From: Prevotellaceae bacterium UBA3627
Lineage (GTDB): Bacteria > Bacteroidota > Bacteroidia > Bacteroidales > Bacteroidaceae
Assembly (NCBI GenBank): GCA_002373375.1
Contig: DFLE01000039.1
Span: 1-12,513 of the forward strand
Direction: 5' to 3'
Length of the DNA stretch: 12,513 nucleotides
Every line of letters starts with the position of its first letter. Within the stretch, counting starts at the first letter, position 1. A model generated the notes under the pieces. It was not told the origin of the DNA and made no database searches. It was given only the letters and a program-made list of their open reading frames with translations. The position numbers and the translations under genes were made by a program. Below are positions 6,634 to 12,513 of the stretch, one piece after another.

Positions 6634-8304
6634 TTATTCTCTTCCCTTGTATGGGTTCTGTGTTATCGTTGAGCCGTCATATCCATAGTTCTGCCAAAGG
6701 TTAGGATTTATCTCTCGCTGTGCCTGTGGTATAGGGAAACGGTAATGACGGAAATCCACGTTTTGCTTGTTAAACTCAGGATACTCTGTAGCAAGTTTTG
6801 AGTTCTTTATTGTCTTTACGAGTATTTTCCAACGCTTGAGGTCAAGCAAATGCTTCTGCTCCAGCGTAAACTCCCATGAGCGTTCCTGTATTATTGCATC
6901 ACGGAATCCCTCGTAATCCAGTCCAGCCTCAAGATCATGCGCCTGAGCGTCACCACTGTTGATATCTTCGCGGAAAGCACGACGACGTACTTTGTTGAAG
7001 GCATCATAAGCCTCTTGATTCGGAGCACCGTCACGCTCGTTGATAGCCTCGGCAAGCACGAGATACACCTCTGCGAGGCGAATAACCTGACGGTTCATTG
7101 CACGGTCTGACGCACTTGTCTCTGGTGTGTCATGATCTATGTACTTGTTGAAACGTGAATATCCAGACTCCTTGATGCCATCGCCGTCGTTATCAAAATA
7201 GAAGTGGAAGTAGCTATTTGTTGATGGACGCCACAGCGAGTCGGCTATGGTCACATCCTTACGCTGATCACCCTCTATATATGAGTCACGCAAGGAATTA
7301 TCCGGCCCCGGTGCTATATGTGGCAGTGACACGCTGAAACCTGTAGAGAAGGAGCAGTGGCACAAATGGTTATTACCTGAAGCGTCACCGTTTCGTGTAG
7401 AAGAGCCGAGATAGAACTGTATGGCGAAGATGCTTTCCTTACCATTGCGGTTCTTGTTGTCCCAGTTCTTTACGAAATCCTCCTCCAGCTCATACAGACC
7501 AGACTCTATCACCTTCTTAGCATACTCTGCAGACTTCGTGAAATACTCATGACGCTGCGCATCTGTCAGGTCATCATCCACCTGTGCCCATGTAAGGTAA
7601 ACCTTTGCCAATGCGGCATTAGCTGCACCACGTGTAGCACGACCTATATCTGTTGACGCCAGTTCGCTACGCTCTGGCAGACGGTTGGCTGCGTCCTCAA
7701 GGTCGTTTACAATCTGCTGATACACTTTCGTCTCTGGCTCACGCACTGCATTCTTACCACCCCCCACAGTAGTAACAACAGGCACTGGTCCCCAGAACTG
7801 CACAGCATAGTTAAGGTAATATGCACGAAGGAACTTTGCCTCGCCTATTACCTGAGAAGCCACCTGTGGTGACACACCTGCCGGCACAGGGTCAAGACGG
7901 TCAATGACATCATTAGCACGAGCAAGACAAGTATATACGGCTGACCATGCACTCACGATATAAGAGTTCGTGCCATCCCATTTCAACAGTCCCAGCATAC
8001 CGCCGCCACCATTAGGATTCTCACCCGAGACAGTAGTTTCAGTGGTGAGGTCTGTCAGATACATATATGTGGTGGCAAGCTCTATGTCACGAGCATATAC
8101 AGCGTTAACAAGAGACTTGGCATCTGTATCATTCTGTGGCAGACTTGTCTCTGACAACTTACTCGGGTTACCCTGGTCAAGCGATTCGCAGGACGTAATG
8201 ACAGTTGATGCTAACAACAGTAACAATACCAGCGTCGCAGTATGTATGGCGTAGAAAGCCACCAGACCCTTCTTTATTTCTTTGTTGATATTATATTTAT
8301 TCAT
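6634..8304 (-). CDS. SusD/RagB-like outer-membrane lipoprotein
   Basis: The surface lipoprotein of a SusCD nutrient-uptake pair. It caps the SusC barrel and captures the ligand. At 556 residues it is normal for the family. It has a basic N-terminus, a Leu-rich hydrophobic stretch and a lipobox with Cys39 (VITSC) as the predicted lipidated residue. The N-terminal SusD-like part holds the tetratricopeptide-like helices, including the typical AKFLRAYYLNYAVQFWGPVP (156-175) and GRATRGAANAALAKVYLTWA (221-240). The C-terminal RagB/SusD domain has RLAEVYLVLAEAIN and the ERSWEF...HLLDLKRWK signature. It starts 65 nt after susC. AAAGGAG (8315-8321), 10 nt before the ATG, supports this start. The usual ligands of the family are glycans or peptides; nothing in the sequence identifies the ligand here. 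Confidence 0.95.
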   Translation of the reverse strand: MNKYNINKEIKKGLVAFYAIHTATLVLLLLLASTVITSCESLDQGNPSKLSETSLPQNDTDAKSLVNAVYARDIELATTYMYLTDLTTETTVSGENPNGGGGMLGLLKWDGTNSYIVSAWSAVYTCLARANDVIDRLDPVPAGVSPQVASQVIGEAKFLRAYYLNYAVQFWGPVPVVTTVGGGKNAVREPETKVYQQIVNDLEDAANRLPERSELASTDIGRATRGAANAALAKVYLTWAQVDDDLTDAQRHEYFTKSAEYAKKVIESGLYELEEDFVKNWDNKNRNGKESIFAIQFYLGSSTRNGDASGNNHLCHCSFSTGFSVSLPHIAPGPDNSLRDSYIEGDQRKDVTIADSLWRPSTNSYFHFYFDNDGDGIKESGYSRFNKYIDHDTPETSASDRAMNRQVIRLAEVYLVLAEAINERDGAPNQEAYDAFNKVRRRAFREDINSGDAQAHDLEAGLDYEGFRDAIIQERSWEFTLEQKHLLDLKRWKILVKTIKNSKLATEYPEFNKQNVDFRHYRFPIPQAQREINPNLWQNYGYDGSTITQNPYKGRE

Positions 8305-8369
8305 TGCTTTGTTTCTCCTTTACTATATTGTTTTAATTGACATCTGCAAATCTCGTTCCTGGGAATGTC

Positions 8370-11300
8370 TTAATATGAGAACTTCACACCGAATGTAAAC
8401 GAGCGTGCAGTAGGATAATTACCGCTGTCGGTAGAGCCTGAGTACTCCGGATCATAACCCTCGTATGGAGTTATGGTGAAGAGGTTCTGCGCAGAAGCAT
8501 AGAGATAGAGTCCCAGCTTTTGTCCATTACGCAGACGTGGCTGCAGGTTATATCCTATCTGCAGGTTCTTCAGGCGCAGATAGCTTGCACTCTCTATATA
8601 GCGGCTGTCAAGATAGAAGCTTGCAACATTTGACACGAAGGCACGTGGTACGCTCGTGCTTGGATTATCCTCCGTCCAGCGGTTGAGCAATACGGCAGAG
8701 CCGTTATAACTGATATTCGGTGTCTCCAATGCCTGACGCAGACGGTTATAAAGTTTGTTGCCGTATGACCCCTGAAGATTGAGTGTGAGGTCCCACTGCT
8801 TGTAGCGCAACTGAGTTCCGAAACCATAGGTGAATTTAGGCTGTGTAGAACCAAGCACCACGCGGTCATTCTCCTGATCAACCACACCGTCACCATTCTG
8901 GTCAACATACTTCACATCACCATATTCCACTACGCCCTTGACTGAGGTGGCTGGCACTTTTGAAAGGTCTTCACCCTTCTGCACTATGCCATCATACTGC
9001 CATCCATAGAATGTACCGAGAGGCTCACCTACGCGTATGATAGTGTTACCCTCTATAATATCTTTTTGTGAACCGCCGAGACTTGACACTCTGTTCTTGT
9101 TATGGGCTATATTGGCATTAGCTGTCCAGTTAAACTTCTTTGACTGATAAAGCGTGCCGTTCACTCCAAACTCCACACCGTCGTTGGTTACGTTGCCCAC
9201 ATTCTGGAGCTGAGATGAGAAACCTGTGGTCTGCTGAACTGAGAGGCTGAGCAAAAGGTCTGATGTCTTCTTGTGGTAATAGTCAAAGACAAATCCCAAA
9301 CGTCCCTTGAAAAGATTGATATCAAGACCGAGGTCAAAAGATGTAGTGCTCTCCCACTTCAGGTCATCATTGCCCAGAGAAGAACGGTAATAGGCAAGGT
9401 TGCGCACACCGCCGAAGAAATAATGTGTGGCGGAATAGTCAGACGAATAGGCATAATTACCTATCTCCTGGTTACCAACAGTACCTATGCTGGCGCGGAA
9501 CTTCAAGTCCTCAAGCCACTTTTTATTTTTAAGGAACTTCTCCTCGTTTACGTTCCAAGAGAAACCTACTGAAGGGAACCAGCCCCACTTGTGGTTCTTT
9601 GCAAATCGGCTGGAGCCGTCACCACGCAGGGTTGCAGTAAGATGATAGCGGTCAAGCAAAGAGTAGTTAATACGACCAAGCACTGAATACAACACTGATG
9701 TTGAGAAAGCGGAGTTTGTCTCTACAAACGTTGAGCCTGACTGCAGACTGTGATAACCAAGGTTCTCGTTAGCATAATATGCTGTTGATGCATCCAGTCC
9801 CTCGCTCTTCTCCTGCTGATATGTGTAGCCACCCAGAGCCTCTATCTCATGTATGCCCCATCTCTTGTTATATGTGAGGGTTGCCTCAAACTGGTCACTC
9901 TCCCAACGCTTAGTGCCTATGTCGCCGTAGCCCTGAGAAACGAAGCCCACCTGTGTGGATTCCGCACCAAAAAGGTTCTGACGTGTATTGATGATATTGG
10001 CTGAGGCCTGAGTGCGCAAACGCAGTCCCGGGATTATCTCCCACTGTGCAAAACCAGACACGAGCACATTGTCAACCTTTGTCTCTGTATCAAGGTTATA
10101 AAGATCGGCTATAGGATTTACGGTCACGTCATCACGCACGAAGTCACCTGACTCAAACGGGTTGGCATAGTTAAATGAACCGTCAGCATTATATATAGAC
10201 ACTGCGGGTGAAGTGCGTATCACCTTATCTATAATTCCGCTGAAGTTTCCCGTTGAACCACGCATACCATAAGCACCTGTGCGCGTGGTCTTTGAGAAGT
10301 TTGACTTCAAACCTACTGTAATGTTTTTCACGATATCACGCTCATAGTTGAAACGTGCTCCGAGACGCGTGAAGCCAGAGTTATGTATTATACCGTCCTG
10401 ATCTGTATAGTTCGCTGAAAGCAGGAAACGGTCCTTGTCTGAGCCACCGCTGATCGACAACTGGTGCTCATGTGTCACTGCTGTACGGAACAATGCATCC
10501 TGCCAGTCTGTGCCAGCGCCCCATGACTGCACAACATCTTCAGTCACACCCGTGGCTGCCTTCTGAGCGTCTGTAGCCAGCTCCAGATAAAGCTCACCCC
10601 ACTGTCTGGCATTGAGCAAATCAAGTTTTCTGCTTACAGATGAAACACCGAGCGAATAGCCATAGTTTACATTTACCTTGCCTTTCTTACCGTTCTTGGT
10701 TGTCACGATAATAACGCCATTAGAACCGCGCGAACCATATATGGCAGAGGCAGACACGTCTTTCAATACCTCAATAGACTCTATGTCTGAGGGATTTATA
10801 GAAGCCAGCGGATTAAAACTGCCGCCGGCAAGGCTGTTACCCGTACTGGTTGCGTCTGAACTGTTATAAATCAGCACTCCGTCTATTACATATAACGGCT
10901 CATTGCCGGCGGTGATAGAGTTTCCACCACGAATACGGATACTAGTTGATGCTCCCGGCTGACCAGAGGCCGAAGAAACAGAGAGACCGGCAACTGTGCC
11001 ACCCAAAGCTTTGTCAAACGATGTCACGTTTTTTAGCACCTCATCGGTATTGATTGATGCCACTGCACCAGTGAGTTTTTTACGCTGCTGCGTGCCATAA
11101 CCTACCACAACGACCTCGTTGAGTGAGTTGCCGCCAGATGCGAGCGTTACCTCTATCGGTTCTTCCGCATCATATACTTCAACTTCCTGTGAGCGGTAAC
11201 CTATATATTGTATGCTTAACGTCAACGGCAACTGTACCTTGGTCTGCAGTGTGAAGTTACCCTCAATATCCGTAACCACACCCAACTCTTTTGAGTTTTT

Positions 11301-11435
11301 CGGCACGAGAGAGGCGCCTATGAGACCTTCTCCTGTTACAGCATCTACCACACGCCCTTTAATGGTGGTTATCTGCGCCAACGATTGCAACGTCGCCGCC
11401 AACACTATTATTAATGTAAGTAGTTTTTTCTCCAT
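8370..11435 (-). CDS. SusC/RagA family TonB-dependent outer-membrane transporter
   Basis: The barrel transporter of the SusCD pair, which imports ligand across the outer membrane using TonB energy. It has 1021 residues, typical of the family. In order: signal peptide (SLA|Q, about 20/21); carboxypeptidase-regulatory-like domain (about 23-98, with KGRVVDAVTGEGLIGASL and GVVTDIEGNFTL); a TonB-box-like NEVVVVGYGTQ (106-116); plug (about 118-247) with the SusC signature LKDVSASAIYGSRGSNGVII (224-243); then the barrel, ending in the aromatic beta-signal FTFGVKFSY. It is first in a unit with susD and the third OsmC-like gene. Expression is likely controlled by the element and promoter at 11654-11723, with a leader of about 210 nt. 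No hybrid two-component, sigma or anti-sigma gene is in the window. An N-terminal STN (signal transduction) domain is lacking, so regulation through an anti-sigma factor is less likely. Confidence 0.96.
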   Translation of the reverse strand: MEKKLLTLIIVLAATLQSLAQITTIKGRVVDAVTGEGLIGASLVPKNSKELGVVTDIEGNFTLQTKVQLPLTLSIQYIGYRSQEVEVYDAEEPIEVTLASGGNSLNEVVVVGYGTQQRKKLTGAVASINTDEVLKNVTSFDKALGGTVAGLSVSSASGQPGASTSIRIRGGNSITAGNEPLYVIDGVLIYNSSDATSTGNSLAGGSFNPLASINPSDIESIEVLKDVSASAIYGSRGSNGVIIVTTKNGKKGKVNVNYGYSLGVSSVSRKLDLLNARQWGELYLELATDAQKAATGVTEDVVQSWGAGTDWQDALFRTAVTHEHQLSISGGSDKDRFLLSANYTDQDGIIHNSGFTRLGARFNYERDIVKNITVGLKSNFSKTTRTGAYGMRGSTGNFSGIIDKVIRTSPAVSIYNADGSFNYANPFESGDFVRDDVTVNPIADLYNLDTETKVDNVLVSGFAQWEIIPGLRLRTQASANIINTRQNLFGAESTQVGFVSQGYGDIGTKRWESDQFEATLTYNKRWGIHEIEALGGYTYQQEKSEGLDASTAYYANENLGYHSLQSGSTFVETNSAFSTSVLYSVLGRINYSLLDRYHLTATLRGDGSSRFAKNHKWGWFPSVGFSWNVNEEKFLKNKKWLEDLKFRASIGTVGNQEIGNYAYSSDYSATHYFFGGVRNLAYYRSSLGNDDLKWESTTSFDLGLDINLFKGRLGFVFDYYHKKTSDLLLSLSVQQTTGFSSQLQNVGNVTNDGVEFGVNGTLYQSKKFNWTANANIAHNKNRVSSLGGSQKDIIEGNTIIRVGEPLGTFYGWQYDGIVQKGEDLSKVPATSVKGVVEYGDVKYVDQNGDGVVDQENDRVVLGSTQPKFTYGFGTQLRYKQWDLTLNLQGSYGNKLYNRLRQALETPNISYNGSAVLLNRWTEDNPSTSVPRAFVSNVASFYLDSRYIESASYLRLKNLQIGYNLQPRLRNGQKLGLYLYASAQNLFTITPYEGYDPEYSGSTDSGNYPTARSFTFGVKFSY

Positions 11436-11653
11436 AAATACAATTTCTTTCCTTCTTGTTTTTTGTTTTCTTAATATTAAAAACTACAGTCTATTCCTTA
11501 ATCTACCACTGCTCACCTAATTCTAAAATAATACGCGCCTCAACAGCGCATTCGCTTCTGAATTGATTTACCTGTCATTTCCGTCATCCGTTATTAATGT
11601 ATTATGTGGCTTTCAGCCTGTCCTTTTTTACGATGATTGCTTTATTCCGGATG

Positions 11654-11684
11654 CAAAGGTACTGCTATTCTTTCATTCTTGAAA
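11654..11684 (-). promoter_or_regulatory. susC promoter
   Basis: On the minus strand TACCTTTG (11654-11661) matches the TAnnTTTG -7 consensus. TTTC (11681-11684) lies 19 nt upstream, one mismatch from TTTG. The predicted start near 11647 leaves a leader of about 210 nt before susC. Confidence 0.75.
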
Positions 11685-11723
11685 TCCCACTCTTATGGCA
11701 TTTATACCCCATAAATATGGTAT
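11683..11723 (-). promoter_or_regulatory. Shared upstream element, susC copy
   Basis: Carries the plus-strand block AATCCCA (11683-11689) and the inverted repeat CCATA-AA-TATGG plus TAT (11709-11723). It matches 5122-5163 in order, with near-identical spacing and the same phase relative to the -7 element. The sequence between the blocks also matches partly (TATG...ATTT...TAC). Confidence 0.6.
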
Positions 11724-11726
11724 TAC

Positions 11727-11766
11727 GGTGCAGGGGGAAATATCCGTGGATATTTCCCCCTGCACC
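11727..11766. repeat. 40-bp palindrome with 19-bp arms
   Basis: Arms 11727-11745 and 11748-11766 are perfect reverse complements around two central bases (GT). On the plus strand a T-rich tail (TGTTTTATC) follows, which would suit a terminator of leftover antisense transcription coming out of susC. On the minus strand no T-run follows. It stands 3 bp from the shared susC element. It may insulate the promoter, form the end of a small RNA, or be a protein site. Confidence 0.8.
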
Positions 11767-11799
11767 TGTTTTATCACGTTTTTAATGTTTTAATACAAC

Positions 11800-11832
11800 A
11801 GATGTTCTGAACATCTAATCTGCTACAGATTA
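11800..11832. promoter_or_regulatory. Two adjacent dyads, operator-like
   Basis: AGATGTTC-T-GAACATCT (11800-11816) is a perfect 8-bp dyad. It is followed, sharing one base, by TAATCTG-CTA-CAGATTA (11816-11832), a perfect 7-bp dyad. Both sit directly downstream of the -7 element at 11836-11843, covering about +1 to +30. They could be operators for a repressor, or hairpins at the 5' end of the transcript. Confidence 0.55.
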
Positions 11833-11835
11833 ATA

Positions 11836-11866
11836 CAAAGATAGTTAATTATATTTATATTGCAAA
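11836..11866 (-). promoter_or_regulatory. Second consensus promoter upstream of susC
   Basis: TTTG (11863-11866), a 19-nt spacer and TATCTTTG (11836-11843) on the minus strand match the Bacteroidota consensus with no mismatch, better than the proximal susC promoter. Its transcript would start near 11829 and read through the palindrome toward susC. The product may be a distal susC mRNA or a short non-coding RNA. Confidence 0.65.
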
Positions 11867-12062
11867 AGAAATGATTCTTTTTTGTAGGTTACAAGATATT
11901 CTTCCATTTTTTACAATAAAGGGGAAAAAATGTTTTTTTCTGTTTTACCAATTTAATTTAGAATACATAGAATAGGACATTTTGGTGATTTGGCTCTCTG
12001 AATTTTGTCAACAAAAAAATGCAAACTAGAAAAAAACAAGGCATAAAAAACAGCGATGAGAG

Positions 12063-12202
12063 GCGAAAAACTATGTTTTCGCACCTTTTTTTTCGTAAAA
12101 GCTATCACTTTACGATGTAAAAGCATAGCTTTTACACTGTCATTCAATAGCTTTCACACCATGAAAGCATAGCTTTTACAGAGCAAAAAACACCGTTTTT
12201 GC
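12063..12202. repeat. Cluster of five small inverted repeats
   Basis: Within 140 nt lie GCGAAAA/TTTTCGC (12063-12082, followed by T8), CGTAAA/TTTACG (12094-12114), TGTAAAAGC/GCTTTTACA (12116-12136), GCTTTCA/TGAAAGC (12150-12168) and GCAAAAA/TTTTTGC (12183-12202). A 17-nt word, AAAGCATAGCTTTTACA, occurs identically at 12120-12136 and 12164-12180. This looks like a degenerate intergenic repeat array rather than one terminator. Confidence 0.65.
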
Positions 12203-12383
12203 ATATTTTTTAACAACCTATCACTGATTATCAAGCAGTTATAACCATCTGTAGATTTCGCTGTACGCGACCAGCAGGAAATAATTTTGAAATATCGCAA
12301 GGAAATCGGGGGTAAGACGGAGGCCAAAATAGGACAAAATCGTTTTTTCGCTATATTAGCCTTTATAAAATTACTCTTTACCA

Positions 12384-12424
12384 ATAAAAGAAAAAAAGCA
12401 GTCTGCAAGATAACTGCAAACTGC
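12384..12424 (-). terminator. Terminator of the tRNA-Arg gene
   Basis: Stem arms 12398-12407 and 12415-12424 (10 bp including one G-U pair) enclose a 7-nt loop. On the minus strand a run of seven T (12391-12397) and more T-rich sequence follow. It sits 10 nt past the tRNA 3' end. Confidence 0.85.
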
Positions 12425-12434
12425 CTTTTTCTTG

Positions 12435-12508
12435 TGACTCCTGCAGGATTCAAACCTGCAACCTTTTGATCCGTAGTCAAATGCTCTATTCAGTTGAGCT
12501 AAGGAGCC
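12435..12508 (-). tRNA. tRNA-Arg (anticodon ACG)
   Basis: A 74-nt cloverleaf reads on the minus strand. The acceptor GGCTCCT pairs with AGGAGTC (one G-U). The D stem is GCTC/GAGC. The anticodon stem TTTGA/TCAAA holds the loop CTACGGA, giving anticodon ACG. The T stem GCAGG/CCTGC holds the loop TTTGAAT, and the discriminator is A. CCA is not encoded. ACG is normally edited to ICG and reads CGU, CGC and CGA arginine codons. Confidence 0.96.
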
Positions 12509-12513
12509 ATCGT

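Larger units (their letters stand above)
11436..12434. other. Long intergenic region upstream of susC
   Basis: 999 bases with no credible protein gene. It holds the susC leader (11436-11647), the susC promoter and shared element (11654-11723), a 40-bp palindrome (11727-11766), two adjacent dyads (11800-11832), a second consensus promoter (11836-11866), a cluster of hairpins (12063-12202) and the tRNA terminator (12384-12424). In the stretches 11867-12062 and 12203-12383 I see only AT-rich sequence. The open frames here are built of low-complexity Lys, Phe and Ile codons or run antisense through the tRNA. Confidence 0.75.

Noticed and set aside
6625..6655. Separate promoter for OsmC-like paralogue 3 (TATATTTG at 6625-6632)
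   Set aside because: The -7-like element has no fair -33 partner at 19-21 nt (CCCA at the expected place). The 68-nt gap after susD fits co-transcription.
8594..8908. 104-codon minus-strand frame inside susC
   Set aside because: It is an out-of-frame shadow of the conserved SusC barrel coding sequence.
11953..12147. 64-codon minus-strand open frame
   Set aside because: It lies in AT-rich sequence and in the inverted repeats. Its composition is low complexity with no recognisable domain or ribosome site.
12154..12480. 108-codon minus-strand open frame
   Set aside because: It starts inside the tRNA-Arg gene, runs through its terminator and the hairpin cluster, and the residues GLNPAGVTR are just the tRNA T-arm read as codons.
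12435..12508. tRNA as an integration site for a mobile element
   Set aside because: I found no second copy of the tRNA 3' end, and no integrase or transposase gene in the window.

Overview
The window looks like chromosomal DNA from a Bacteroidota bacterium, most likely Prevotella or a close relative. The evidence is a SusC/SusD outer-membrane pair, an OMP_b-brl_3-type barrel ending in the usual SKYKGTGAG tail, signal peptides cut before Gln, and promoters of the Bacteroidota type (TTTG, 19-21 nt, TAnnTTTG). The genus is inferred from general resemblance only.

Every gene lies on the minus strand, so reading order runs from right to left. At the right edge is a tRNA-Arg(ACG) with its own terminator (12384-12508). 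About 1 kb without protein genes follows (11436-12434). It holds a cluster of small hairpins, a consensus promoter followed by two adjacent dyads, a 40-bp near-perfect palindrome and a second promoter that leads into susC. Next come susC (8370-11435), a susD lipoprotein gene (6634-8304) and a 422-residue secreted protein gene (5297-6565), closed by an 18-bp terminator hairpin. A second unit starts from its own promoter at about 5093-5124 and carries two further paralogues of that secreted protein (3718-4920 and 2351-3601). It is followed, possibly on the same transcript, by a TonB-receptor-like outer-membrane barrel gene (122-2293).

The most unusual content is the family of three paralogues. 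Each has a type I signal peptide and, by eye, two tandem OsmC/Ohr-like domains. The C-terminal domain keeps the family's Cys-Glu-Cys pattern: Cys near LG(T/S)C, Cys in CP(M/I)YN, spaced exactly 72 residues apart in all three, with Glu nine residues before the first. The N-terminal domain has Asp where the first Cys should be and Ser where the second should be, again in all three. OsmC/Ohr proteins are normally cytoplasmic single-domain dimers, so these look like exported, covalently fused pseudo-dimers with one active and one altered half.

The two transcription units share an upstream control module: CCATA-N2-TATGG, then TGGGATT exactly 21 nt before a TAnnTTTG element. This suggests that one regulator switches on both the SusCD transporter and all three OsmC-like proteins. 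The inferred picture is an envelope system in which SusCD (and perhaps the second barrel) imports something that the periplasmic OsmC-like proteins bind or reduce. No carbohydrate-active enzyme, protease or regulator gene is visible, so the substrate is unknown.
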